64,000 nt of DNA from a virus, in IMG/VR virus record IMGVR_UViG_3300027668_000010, positions 36,505-100,504 of that record; one strand, given 5' to 3'. Under the pieces are notes generated by a model that saw only the letters and a program-made list of their open reading frames with translations, had not been told where the DNA came from and searched no databases. Both the position numbers and the translations under genes were made by a program. This document shows, one piece after another, positions 35,281-43,954 of this stretch; positions within the stretch are counted from its first letter, which is position 1, and each line of letters opens with the position of its first letter.

Positions 35281-36636
35281 ATGAAAATAAAAAATATCCA
35301 CAACGCATTTACAGTAGTAAATGTAAACAATCATAAAATAATATGTGACCCTTGGATATCAGAAGGAATATTTGATGGGACTTGGGGTAAATTCCCTTAT
35401 GTTAAAAACATAGAACAATATATAAAAGATACAACCCATTGTTTTATATCACATGTACACCAAGACCACATGGATTTAGAAGCTATAAAGCTTATGGGTA
35501 AATCTACTAAATTTTACATCCCAAACATATACCCAAACCATGTTATAACCAATATATTAAATAATTTAGGATTTGAATACATAAAGATGTTAGACCCATT
35601 AGTAAAAACCGAAATAGAACCTGGATTATATTTTAGTATAATACCACCAATGAATGGGGGTGGTTTGGTTATGGATAAAACAGATGAAGAGGGAACATTA
35701 GCACATTTATCTGTTGATGCTGGGTTAGTTATAGAGGATAAAGATGCAAAAGTAGTATTATTATCTGATAATGGACCTTATAAATTAAATAAAGAGTTAA
35801 CGAAGGTGATGGGTGGTGCAGATTTATTAGCATTTCCTTTTAATGGTGTAGCCGATAATTACCCGGTATGTTTTAATAATATGACTTTAAAAGAAAAACA
35901 AAACGCTTCTTTAAGAAGGCAATCAAATAGAAAAACACTTCAATCTGAAACTTTTAAAACATTACAACCCAAAAATCTTATGCCATATTCATCTGATATT
36001 GTTATAATAGGACCAAGAGCAAAGGATTTTGCTAACGTACATCCTATTGAGTATGTAGATAGGGAATTGGTATCAAAAATATATGAAGAATCAACAAATA
36101 TACCAACACATGCGGTATGTTACAATAATAATATAATGATAGAAAATCATAATATGGTTATAGAGGGGGATTATATTGAACATGATTTTAAATCATATGC
36201 ATATTCTAAATACTCTAATGATATTAACCCCATTATATCACACCCTTCTATAGATAAAGAAACATTAATGCATAATTTTAAATTAGCATGTGATAATATG
36301 TTTTCTATGATGGGAAAGTTAAATCTAAAATCAGAATGGGTATTATGCTTTAATATTGAAGATTTAAATATTAGTTTTAGTGTAAATCTAAAAACAAAAA
36401 CATTAAAATTTAACAAAACGCAACCACCATCATTTCTATCTCTTTCTTATATTAATGAAAAAGTTCAAACACTAACAATCACATCAGGGTATTTAGATAA
36501 GCATTTTTTGTTTTATCACCATTGGAATAATTCTATTATATCACATAATTTAAATTGGCATAGAACTATAGATGAATATTGTGGGGGGATGGAAAGTGCA
36601 CTAAACTTCTTACACTTAAACACTAAAGATAGATAA
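35281..36636 (+). CDS. metallo-beta-lactamase-fold protein, CMP-sialate hydroxylase (CMAH)-like
   Basis: The N-terminal half has ICDPWISEGIFDGTWGKFP, then CFISHVHQDHMD (HxHxDH, His58 to His63), then LLSDNGPYK. This matches the DPWLxGxxF...ISHxHxDHLH pattern of the metallo-beta-lactamase-like part of CMP-Neu5Ac hydroxylase and related UlaG-type proteins. No Rieske CxH..CxxH motif is visible, so oxygenase chemistry as in CMAH is unlikely without a partner. It sits in a nonulosonate gene cluster, so a sugar-related substrate is inferred. The sequence is notably AT-rich (AAA, ATA codons), and recent acquisition is possible. Confidence 0.7.
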   Translation: MKIKNIHNAFTVVNVNNHKIICDPWISEGIFDGTWGKFPYVKNIEQYIKDTTHCFISHVHQDHMDLEAIKLMGKSTKFYIPNIYPNHVITNILNNLGFEYIKMLDPLVKTEIEPGLYFSIIPPMNGGGLVMDKTDEEGTLAHLSVDAGLVIEDKDAKVVLLSDNGPYKLNKELTKVMGGADLLAFPFNGVADNYPVCFNNMTLKEKQNASLRRQSNRKTLQSETFKTLQPKNLMPYSSDIVIIGPRAKDFANVHPIEYVDRELVSKIYEESTNIPTHAVCYNNNIMIENHNMVIEGDYIEHDFKSYAYSKYSNDINPIISHPSIDKETLMHNFKLACDNMFSMMGKLNLKSEWVLCFNIEDLNISFSVNLKTKTLKFNKTQPPSFLSLSYINEKVQTLTITSGYLDKHFLFYHHWNNSIISHNLNWHRTIDEYCGGMESALNFLHLNTKDR

Positions 36637-37562
36637 TGGGAAATAAAAAAATAGCAGTTATAACGCCAGTATCTCATCTTGATGGTGTAGTAGAATTACT
36701 TTTAACTAAAGGTACATTATTTGTATTTGAAGAAGCAACAAAAGTTAGGGTTAGAGAATTATTACTAACACATGATATTGATACTATTATATGTAACCCT
36801 AACCAACAGACATATAAAATAGATAAAGAATTACTAGATGGGACTAATGTTAATCTAATTAATACCTGTTCCACAGGTATGAATCATATTGATGTTGAAT
36901 ATTGTGAATCTATTGGAATCAAAATATATTCTCTTACCAAAGATTATGAATTAATTAATCAACTACCATCCACATCAGAACTTGCGTTCGGATTGTTGTT
37001 GGACTTAATGCGAAACATCACAAAATCAAACAACGTTACAAAACGTGATGAGAGTTGGGATTACTTACCATTCATAGGCCAACAGATGAAAGATTATAGA
37101 ATTGGTATTGTTGGTTATGGTAGACTTGGTAAGATGATGGCTAAGTATTGTAGGGCATTTGATGCTATTGTGGATATATACGACCCATATTCAAATGAAT
37201 CGACTGTTGATACCTTAGAAGAGTTATTTGATAAGTGTGATGCTGTATCACTTCATGTTCACGTTACTGATGAAACTAAGTATATGATTGATTATAACTT
37301 ACTTTCCCGTAATGTTAAGTTCTTAGTAAATACAGCACGTGGTGAAATTGTAGAAGAATCTGATGTTGTTAAAGCATTAAAGGAATCTAAGTTATTAGGT
37401 TACGGTACGGATGTAATTGAAGATGAATTTGGTGATATTAAAAATTCACCTCTGTTTTATTTGGAAAATTCAAATTTAAATTGTATATTTACACCTCACA
37501 TTGGTGGTATGACCATACAAGGACAAACAAAAGCCTACAAATGGGCCATTAATAAACTGTAA
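36636..37562 (+). CDS. D-isomer-specific 2-hydroxyacid dehydrogenase
   Basis: NAD-binding GIVGYGRLGKMMA, then VNTARGEIVEE (Arg), then a GTDVIEDEFGD (Glu/Asp) and CIFTPHIGGMT (His). This is the R-E-H catalytic order of the family. Length is 308 aa. It would reduce a 2-keto acid, and in a nonulosonate cluster the substrate might be a keto-acid intermediate (inference). A promoter for the next gene lies within its last 100 bases. Confidence 0.88.
   Translation: MGNKKIAVITPVSHLDGVVELLLTKGTLFVFEEATKVRVRELLLTHDIDTIICNPNQQTYKIDKELLDGTNVNLINTCSTGMNHIDVEYCESIGIKIYSLTKDYELINQLPSTSELAFGLLLDLMRNITKSNNVTKRDESWDYLPFIGQQMKDYRIGIVGYGRLGKMMAKYCRAFDAIVDIYDPYSNESTVDTLEELFDKCDAVSLHVHVTDETKYMIDYNLLSRNVKFLVNTARGEIVEESDVVKALKESKLLGYGTDVIEDEFGDIKNSPLFYLENSNLNCIFTPHIGGMTIQGQTKAYKWAINKL
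37461..37491 (+). promoter_or_regulatory. internal promoter for neuA-neuB
   Basis: TTTGGAAAATTC with TATATTTA at 37484 and exactly 21-nt spacing. It lies inside the dehydrogenase gene, about 75 nt ahead of the cytidylyltransferase start. Confidence 0.6.
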
Positions 37563-37567
37563 AAACT

Positions 37568-38119
37568 ATGAAAGTATTAACAATTATACCGGCTAAGTTA
37601 GATTCGACTAGGTTAGAGAAAAAGAATATTCGTAAGATTAACGGAAAAACATTAGTGGAACATTCAATTGAATATGCAAAGAACAGTAAGCATGATGTAG
37701 ATATCATAGTTTCATCAGAATCAGATGAGGTTAAAGAAACCGTTTTACCACATGATGTTATATTTCATAATAGAAAACAAGAACTATGTGGGGATACAGA
37801 AGTAGTAGATGTATATTTAGATGTTGTAAATAACGTAGTTAAAGATTATGATTTAGTAGTAGCGTTACAGCCTGATAATCCTAACAGGTCACATACTTTA
37901 GATGAGTGTATTAATTATATGTTGGATAACAATTACGATGATTTGATTACAGTAAATCCAAATTATAAACGAAGTGGTTCAGTTCGTATTTTTAAATATA
38001 AATATTTAAAAAATGGTGAAGTGAGTAAACGGCTTGGGTGTATAAAGGATTCTGCTATTGATATTCATTATGAAGATGATTTAAATAAAACAAAAACTAA
38101 AATGGCAAGTAATGATTAA
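37568..38119 (+). CDS. CMP-nonulosonate (NeuA-like) cytidylyltransferase
   Basis: The N-terminus TIIPAKLDSTRLEKKNIRKINGKTLVEHSIEYA is the nucleotidyl-transfer motif of NeuA/KdsB-type enzymes. IIVSSESDEV, VALQPDNPNRSHTLDECI and a C-terminal acidic metal-binding end follow. The protein is 183 aa, shorter than bacterial NeuA (about 220 or more), so part of the dimer arm is reduced. It would activate a nonulosonic acid with CTP. It overlaps the NeuB-like gene by eight bases. Confidence 0.88.
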   Translation: MKVLTIIPAKLDSTRLEKKNIRKINGKTLVEHSIEYAKNSKHDVDIIVSSESDEVKETVLPHDVIFHNRKQELCGDTEVVDVYLDVVNNVVKDYDLVVALQPDNPNRSHTLDECINYMLDNNYDDLITVNPNYKRSGSVRIFKYKYLKNGEVSKRLGCIKDSAIDIHYEDDLNKTKTKMASND

Positions 38120-38933
38120 AGTAATAGCAGAGATAGGTTGGAATCATTGTGGTGATATGAACCTTGCAAAAGAAATGATTTTAGCCGCTAAAGAAAGTGG
38201 TGCAACATACGCAAAATTCCAAAGTTGGTCAGTAAGCAAATTAAAAGCTGGTGATTGGGATTCTGATGGTAGACGTGAAATATATAAAAAAGCAGAGCTA
38301 ACAAAAGAACGTCATTTGGAACTGATAGATTACTGTAAAAAAGTGGATATCACATTTCTATCAAGTGTATTCAGTATTAGAGATGCTGAGTTATTAGTAG
38401 AGTTAGGTGTTAGGGAAGTTAAAATCCCAAGCTTTGAATCTAGGAATCATAAACTTATAAGATTCTGCGATGATAATTTTGATGTGGTTTTCATGTCAAC
38501 TGGGACTTCTAATTTAGACGAAATCGCCGAAAGTGTTAAGAATATTAAAAAATCAAACTTATATTTACTACACTGCGTTTCAACTTATCCATGTGACCCA
38601 TCAATGGCTAACATACTTCGTATGAATAGCTTGAAACTATTAGGATGTTCAAAAGGTGAAAGTCGACCTAAAATTGGATATTCAGACCATATTCAAGGTG
38701 TTGAATCCGCAAAAGTTGCAATTGGGGAAGGTGCAGAAGTTATAGAGAAGCACTTTACAACTGATAATGATTTACCAGGTAGAGATAATAAGTTTGCAAT
38801 ACTACCACATGAAATGAAAGATTTAACCGATTACATTACTATGCGAGATGAAATGTTTATATCACATGGTACGGGATATCAAAGTAGTGAATCAGATTCA
38901 AGAACTAATTACGCTGGTAGGTTTGATGTATAA
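38112..38933 (+). CDS. NeuB-like nonulosonate synthase without SAF domain
   Basis: TIM-barrel motifs are conserved: AEIGWNHCGDMNLAKEMI, AKFQSWS, FLSSVFS, EVKIPSFESRNH, FMSTGTSNLDEI, LLHCVSTYPCD, IGYSDHIQGVE and VIEKHFTTDNDLPGRDNKFAI. This is the PEP-condensing domain. The usual C-terminal SAF/antifreeze-like domain is missing (273 aa against about 340), which removes the lid that normally closes over the neighbouring active site. The product would be a sialic-, legionaminic- or pseudaminic-type acid. Confidence 0.9.
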   Translation: MIKVIAEIGWNHCGDMNLAKEMILAAKESGATYAKFQSWSVSKLKAGDWDSDGRREIYKKAELTKERHLELIDYCKKVDITFLSSVFSIRDAELLVELGVREVKIPSFESRNHKLIRFCDDNFDVVFMSTGTSNLDEIAESVKNIKKSNLYLLHCVSTYPCDPSMANILRMNSLKLLGCSKGESRPKIGYSDHIQGVESAKVAIGEGAEVIEKHFTTDNDLPGRDNKFAILPHEMKDLTDYITMRDEMFISHGTGYQSSESDSRTNYAGRFDV

Positions 38934-38953
38934 TTTTAAAAAAGAAAATTAAT

Positions 38954-39589
38954 ATGGTTAGTATTATACTTAGAAATAAAAATGAATCCGAATATATAGG
39001 ATTTACATTACAATCGATATGTGATTACCTGCCTGATGCGGAGGTAATCGTTATGGATAATAACTCAACTGATGATTCATTAAGTGTGGTTTCTCTATTT
39101 AATGATAGGTTAAGTATATCAGTAATTAATATAAATAATTACACTCCAGGAAAATCAATTAATGATGCAGTTAAGATATGTTCCAATGAAACTATATTAG
39201 TACTATCAGCACATTCTCAAATTACAGATATGGATTTGCCATATGTAGTTAAAGAACTAAAAACACATGCTGCTGTATTTGGAAATCAAACACCAATTTA
39301 TCGTGGTAAGAAGATTTCTAAACGATATATATGGTCGCATTTTACAACTTCCTCTAAAGTAAATATGTGGTCGGAGATTGAAGATAGACCTTTTTTACAT
39401 AACGCATTTTGTTTTTATAACAAAGCGGATTTGGTTAATAAACCATTCGATGAGAATTATTCAACTAAAGAAGATAGATATTGGGCAGCTGATATTTTAT
39501 CAATTAAAAAATCATATTTATATACACCGGTGATAGGAGTGAACCATTATTATACTAACAATGGTGCAACTTGGAAAGGTATCGGTTAA
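38954..39589 (+). CDS. GT2-like glycosyltransferase
   Basis: GT-A N-terminus: SIILRNKNESEYIGFTLQSICDYLPDAEVIVMDNNSTDDSL. It ends at the acceptor region with FLHNAFCFYNKADL and EDRYWAADIL. At 211 aa it is the catalytic domain only. It lies directly downstream of neuA-neuB and upstream of an epimerase, so a transferase using the new sugar is plausible but unproven. Confidence 0.83.
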   Translation: MVSIILRNKNESEYIGFTLQSICDYLPDAEVIVMDNNSTDDSLSVVSLFNDRLSISVININNYTPGKSINDAVKICSNETILVLSAHSQITDMDLPYVVKELKTHAAVFGNQTPIYRGKKISKRYIWSHFTTSSKVNMWSEIEDRPFLHNAFCFYNKADLVNKPFDENYSTKEDRYWAADILSIKKSYLYTPVIGVNHYYTNNGATWKGIG

Positions 39590-39599
39590 AATTATTATA

Positions 39600-40448
39600 A
39601 TGAAAATATTAGTTACAGGCGGTGCAGGTTTTGTTGGCACCAATCTTATTAAACGGTTATTAAAAGATGGACATGAAGTCATTTCTATTGATAATTACTC
39701 AACAGGTAAACCCGAAAACGAACAAAGTGGTTGTACCTATTTTAATGATGATATAGATAATATAACTAACTACGATAACTACCTATTGAGTAGTGTAGAT
39801 GTTGTATATCACTTAGCATCAATCGCAAGAATACAACCATCATTTGAACGTCCTGAAGATTACATCCAAACCAATTTTGGAGGGACATATGAAGTAGTTA
39901 AGTTCTGTGTTAAGTATAATATTCCATTAGTCTATGCTGGTTCATCATCTAAACACAATGGTAGATTCAAAAACCCATATACATTCTCAAAGGATTTGGG
40001 TGAGGATATTATAACATTATATTCAGAACACTTTGGATTAAAAGCATCAATAGCTAGATTTTATAATGTGTACGGACCACATCAATTAACTGAGGGTGGT
40101 TACACTACATTAATTGGCAGATGGCTTAATAATATAGAAAACGGAAATGATTGTGTTATCTATGGTGATGGAGAAAAGAGACGTGATTTCACTCACATTG
40201 ATGATATCGTAGAAGCTCTTATTAGAATACCACAAAAAGATGCTTGGGGGTGTTCATTTGAATTAGGTAGAGGTGTTAATCATTCAGTTAATGAAGTAGC
40301 TGATATGTTTGGTATAACACCTACATACGAAGATGATAAGCCTGGTGAAGCACAAACTACATTAAATGATGATATAGTAGCATCTGAGATTTTAGATTGG
40401 AAAGCTAGTATCGATTTAAAAGATTACATAAAAACAATAATAAAATGA
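39600..40448 (+). CDS. NAD-dependent nucleotide-sugar epimerase (SDR, GalE-like)
   Basis: The start at 39600 puts MKILVTGGAGFVGTNLIKRLL at the N-terminus. An earlier in-frame ATG lies within the preceding gene. The catalytic region AGSSSKHNGRFKNPYTFSKDLGED has YTFSK as the YxxxK motif, and GDGEKRRDFTHIDDIVEAL closes the sugar-binding site. At 282 aa it is a compact extended SDR. The following gene overlaps by four bases. Confidence 0.87.
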   Translation: MKILVTGGAGFVGTNLIKRLLKDGHEVISIDNYSTGKPENEQSGCTYFNDDIDNITNYDNYLLSSVDVVYHLASIARIQPSFERPEDYIQTNFGGTYEVVKFCVKYNIPLVYAGSSSKHNGRFKNPYTFSKDLGEDIITLYSEHFGLKASIARFYNVYGPHQLTEGGYTTLIGRWLNNIENGNDCVIYGDGEKRRDFTHIDDIVEALIRIPQKDAWGCSFELGRGVNHSVNEVADMFGITPTYEDDKPGEAQTTLNDDIVASEILDWKASIDLKDYIKTIIK

Positions 40449-41212
40449 AGAAAAATATAGTATTTATCCCAGCTATTGATGCCGGTAGAGGTAGGCATAA
40501 CGCATACCAATACAGTATTTCTTCTTGGAGGAAATGGGCTGAAAAACACAATGCGGAGGTATTGGTATGGGATACCCCATTATATACATGGGAGGATATG
40601 ACCATTCCTTGGCAGAGATATTATTTATTTAAGATATTGGAACATAACAATATAGATTATGACCAGATTCTAATGGTAGATTCAGATACAGTTGTACATC
40701 CAGATACCCCAAACTTCTTTGAATTTACAGAAAGAAAGTATGTTGGTGTATTAGATTTAGGTTGTTGGGAATGGACTGGTAGGTCTATCAGACACTATAA
40801 GGATTTATTTAATGGATTTAAGATTGATAGAGGTATATACTTTAATGGTGGGTTTCAGATTGTTAACGAAACGCATAAACCATTCTTTGATAAAGTAATA
40901 GAATTTTATAATGAACACAAAGATGTATTAGTAGAAAAGCAAAAGGCTGGACTTGGTACTGACCAAACTGTTATAAACTATTTAGTTCAGACGAGTGGTA
41001 TTGATTTAAAAATGTTTTCTCCATCATATAACTTACACCACTTAGTTAGTAAAAACTTACTGAACTTCGGTCATTCTTGGTGGGGAGATACACTTGAAAA
41101 TCTATATGAGCAAGCTTGGGTGTATCACTTTAACGCAATGCCGGCAAATAAGTTAAACAGAGATTCCGATTATTTTATAAAAAGAGCATATACTGAGTTA
41201 TGGGAAAAATAG
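40445..41212 (+). CDS. GT-A glycosyltransferase-like protein
   Basis: ATGA overlap with the epimerase. The 255-residue protein has a Rossmann-like start (IVFIPAIDAGRGRHNAYQYSISSWRKWAEKHN) and LMVDSDTVVHPDTP as a DxD-type metal site. YFNGGFQIVNE and GTDQTVINYLV are typical of GT8-like enzymes. The donor sugar is not predictable. Confidence 0.78.
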   Translation: MKKNIVFIPAIDAGRGRHNAYQYSISSWRKWAEKHNAEVLVWDTPLYTWEDMTIPWQRYYLFKILEHNNIDYDQILMVDSDTVVHPDTPNFFEFTERKYVGVLDLGCWEWTGRSIRHYKDLFNGFKIDRGIYFNGGFQIVNETHKPFFDKVIEFYNEHKDVLVEKQKAGLGTDQTVINYLVQTSGIDLKMFSPSYNLHHLVSKNLLNFGHSWWGDTLENLYEQAWVYHFNAMPANKLNRDSDYFIKRAYTELWEK

Positions 41213-42147
41213 CATTCATTTCAGAACTACCATTTAATGGTAAAGTAGACCGAAACCACCCACATATGAGAACCGAGTTTGCACAGTTCTGTGCATTACA
41301 AGCGGACCATTATTGTTTCTATGATATAGATGATATTAAAAGTGGATACGACCACATAATATTACTTGTAAGTAAGACGGATTCACTAAGGGATTACCTT
41401 TATAAAAAGGGTGATATAGTTGCAGGGCTACGAGTACATGGTAATAAAATTTGGTTTATGCAAGAGTCAAGCGCTCAGATATATCAAACAAAACCACTAC
41501 ATCTACAAATCTGGCATTATAACTTATTACAAGAAGTTGATGGTGTTCTAACTGAGAATACTACTGATTTTAACTATTTTAGGGGTATCATTGGGGATAA
41601 AAAAGAAATAAATACCATTCCGACTTTGATTATTCAGGATAATATTGTACATTTAAGGGATAACGTAAAAGAAGAAAAGACAATGGTGGGTGGTAACTTC
41701 AATTCATGGTATGGGGGATTTGATTCTTATTTAGTTGCATCTGAATTTGAAACACCTATATCAGTACCTAAAATGCGTAAGGTTGATAATGAACATCAGT
41801 TGGTGGAGGTATTACCCCACGTAACATTTAACGAATGGATGGGTATATTATCAAAATATAAATATGCAGTACATATGATGTCAAATGTTACGGCTGGTAC
41901 GTTTTCACTAAATTGTTCATTTTTTGGAATACCTTGCATTGGGTATGTAGAATCCGATACACAAAGATTAACACAACCGAAGTTATCAGTTGATAGATTT
42001 GATTTAGGTAAAGCTGTTAAATTAGCCAAACTATTAAAAAACGATAATGATTTTTACAATGAGTGTTCTAAAGAAGCACTTGATAACTACAACAAACACT
42101 TCTCAGAAGAAGTATTTTTAACCCATATGAAAAAAGTTTTAAAATGA
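41200..42147 (+). CDS. GT-B-like glycosyltransferase
   Basis: The 315-residue protein begins IAFISELPFNGKVDRNHPHMRTEF and ends with an SLNCSFFGIPCIGYVESDTQRLTQPKLSVDRFDLGKAVKLAKLL segment of donor-binding character. The region between looks like an alpha/beta GT-B protein. Strong motifs are lacking, so the call rests on general layout and on position between two glycosyltransferase genes it overlaps. Confidence 0.5.
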   Translation: MGKIAFISELPFNGKVDRNHPHMRTEFAQFCALQADHYCFYDIDDIKSGYDHIILLVSKTDSLRDYLYKKGDIVAGLRVHGNKIWFMQESSAQIYQTKPLHLQIWHYNLLQEVDGVLTENTTDFNYFRGIIGDKKEINTIPTLIIQDNIVHLRDNVKEEKTMVGGNFNSWYGGFDSYLVASEFETPISVPKMRKVDNEHQLVEVLPHVTFNEWMGILSKYKYAVHMMSNVTAGTFSLNCSFFGIPCIGYVESDTQRLTQPKLSVDRFDLGKAVKLAKLLKNDNDFYNECSKEALDNYNKHFSEEVFLTHMKKVLK

Positions 42148-43355
42148 TAACAAAAAAAGATATTTCGTTTATACAACCCTCAAGGAACAATTTACGCTAC
42201 TTGAAGTGGTCATACGATTCAATCAGAAAGAATGGTGGACCAGAACCAACTATATGTGTTGCTGATGATTTCAGTAACGATGGAACTTGGGAATGGTGTG
42301 AGGATATGATGAAGAAAGACCCAAACTTCAAAGCAATAAGAAATGAAGGGCCGAAACGATTAGGACATACGATTCTATATGATGAGTTAGTTGAGATAGC
42401 AGATACTCCAATTGTAGGAATCTACCATGCAGATATGTATCTTTGTCCTGGTGCATTGGAATCTGTATTAGAACATATCAAACCAATGCACGTTGTATCA
42501 CTTACTAGAATAGAACCACCACTACATCCAGATGGGCCTGAGAAGATTCTATTGGATTTTGGTATAGAGCCTGAAGAGTTTGAAAAGTTAGAAGATGAAC
42601 TCCTACATCAGATTCCATCATTAAAGCAGGGTAAAACTACGGAAGGTATATTTGCACCTTGGTTCTTATTTAAAGAAGATTTCACATCAATTGGTGGGCA
42701 TGACCCATTATTTGCACCACAATCAAAAGAAGATACTGATATTTTCAATAGATTTCATTTGAATGGATATAAGTTCGTTCAGACTTGGGATGGGTTTGTA
42801 TATCATATGACTTGTAGAGGTAGTAGATTTGCAGATGGTGCTAAGAGAAACCCAAATGGTGAAGTGTTTATGAAGAATAGAGAAACGGATGAGTGGTTAA
42901 CTCAGAACAACCGTTCAAAACGTAACTTCATCAGAAAGTGGGGGCATTTTTGTAAGCATGATTCTTTAATGAAACCAATCGTACCACCAAAGTATGATAT
43001 TGGATTTAGAGTTTCTAATGTAAATGAGAAAATTCTAAATATGTTAGAACCTTGGTGCAACAATATTAGTGTTGAAACTGGGATGAATAATGAATTAATT
43101 AACGAATATATTAAATCAGAACAACCGGATACGGAATTTAATATAGCAGATAAAATAAACAATACAGTTGGAAATGATATTATTGTAAAGTTTGATGCAA
43201 ATAAATTAACCCAATATTCGTTTCAGCTGATAACAGAGTTCTCATCAATACTTGAGTCATCAGAAATTGAGATAGGTGAGTTCGAATTGGATATCTTCAA
43301 ATTCACCATCAATAGATTGAAAACTTACGAAAGTGAATTGATAGTATGCTGGTAA
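42144..43355 (+). CDS. GT2-like glycosyltransferase with C-terminal extension
   Basis: The N-terminal 250 residues form a GT-A domain: ISFIQPSRNNLRYLKWSYDSIRKNGGPEPTICVADDFSNDG, GIYHADMYL (DxD-like) and FTSIGGHDPLFAPQSKEDTDIFNRFHLNG. About 130 extra C-terminal residues (NISVETGMNNELINEYIKSEQPDTEFNIADKI) resemble an acceptor- or partner-binding module. It is the last gene of the cassette and overlaps its neighbour by four bases. Confidence 0.85.
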   Translation: MITKKDISFIQPSRNNLRYLKWSYDSIRKNGGPEPTICVADDFSNDGTWEWCEDMMKKDPNFKAIRNEGPKRLGHTILYDELVEIADTPIVGIYHADMYLCPGALESVLEHIKPMHVVSLTRIEPPLHPDGPEKILLDFGIEPEEFEKLEDELLHQIPSLKQGKTTEGIFAPWFLFKEDFTSIGGHDPLFAPQSKEDTDIFNRFHLNGYKFVQTWDGFVYHMTCRGSRFADGAKRNPNGEVFMKNRETDEWLTQNNRSKRNFIRKWGHFCKHDSLMKPIVPPKYDIGFRVSNVNEKILNMLEPWCNNISVETGMNNELINEYIKSEQPDTEFNIADKINNTVGNDIIVKFDANKLTQYSFQLITEFSSILESSEIEIGEFELDIFKFTINRLKTYESELIVCW

Positions 43356-43392
43356 ACAACCAAAAAATTAAATTGATATAGTTATTTGTATT

Positions 43393-43635
43393 ATGATGTA
43401 TTATATTCTACTTCCCGATGACGCCGAAGATGGTGTTCAGTACTCAACAAATGTGTTGGGTGAATCCTCATTCAAAAACTTTTGGGCAGACCAGGGGTTC
43501 GAAATATTAGTTCGTTTAATCGAAATGTATCCAGATACATTAGACACAGTAAAAATCAAAGATGACCAATCTAAAGAATACTCAATTGAGGATTTTTTGA
43601 ATATAACATCTAAACTTAATCTTATCAGAAATTAA
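43393..43635 (+). CDS. hypothetical protein, 80 aa
   Basis: This small acidic protein begins MMYYILLPDDAEDGVQYSTNVLGESSFKNFWADQGF, with LVRLIEMYPDTLDTVKIKDDQSKEYSIEDFL at its C-terminal half. The pattern resembles a small phage family of tail/structure regions, but no function is known to me. It is followed two bases later by the next start. Confidence 0.55.
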   Translation: MMYYILLPDDAEDGVQYSTNVLGESSFKNFWADQGFEILVRLIEMYPDTLDTVKIKDDQSKEYSIEDFLNITSKLNLIRN

Positions 43636-43637
43636 TT

Positions 43638-43874
43638 ATGGGAAAAATACCACTAAACAGAATCAATTTTGATGATTTTGATGATTATGATGATACAGAA
43701 TACTTAGAATCCAAACGAACCGCAAAACGCAAAGTTAAAAATGAAAAACATACAGAAAACTACGATGAAAGTGACTTTCACGAACCACAAAGGCTGCCTT
43801 CCGGTTGGAGAGAGGGTGATAGTTTTATCGGTCTCAGACGAAAAGGAAGAAGTGACACTAGCCGACCCCTTTGA
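43638..43874 (+). CDS. hypothetical protein, 78 aa (C-terminus uncertain)
   Basis: The N-terminal half is acidic then basic (FDDFDDYDDTEYLESKRTAKRKVKNEKHTENY). The last third overlaps a second frame that encodes a better-formed small protein. The final residues (GLRRKGRSDTSRPL) may therefore be a by-product of overlapping reading frames. It is not recognised. Confidence 0.4.
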   Translation: MGKIPLNRINFDDFDDYDDTEYLESKRTAKRKVKNEKHTENYDESDFHEPQRLPSGWREGDSFIGLRRKGRSDTSRPL

Positions 43875-43917
43875 CCAACAATGGGTTGTTCCAAAATTAT
43901 ACGTTAATTTAAATTAA
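43765..43917 (+). CDS. overlapping small protein, 50 aa (SH3-like)
   Basis: The +1 frame within and beyond the preceding gene starts at ATG 43765 and reads MKVTFTNHKGCLPVGERVIVLSV, then DPFDQQWVVPKLYVNL. This alternating hydrophobic pattern looks like a small beta-barrel (SH3-like). It is too short for automatic calling. The dyad of strands and the good length to a natural stop support it. Confidence 0.45.
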   Translation: MKVTFTNHKGCLPVGERVIVLSVSDEKEEVTLADPFDQQWVVPKLYVNLN

Positions 43918-43918
43918 T

Positions 43919-43930
43919 ACATATTTATAT
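43919..43930 (+). promoter_or_regulatory. candidate late-promoter motif TATTTATA
   Basis: ACATATTTATAT lies about 34 nt upstream of the wall-enzyme gene. Confidence 0.35.
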
Positions 43931-43954
43931 CCAAACAACAATAAAGGATATATA

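Noticed and set aside
39561-39599. Upstream ATG for the epimerase at 39600
   Set aside because: It would add 13 residues within the preceding gene. MKILVTGGAGF is the normal SDR N-terminus.
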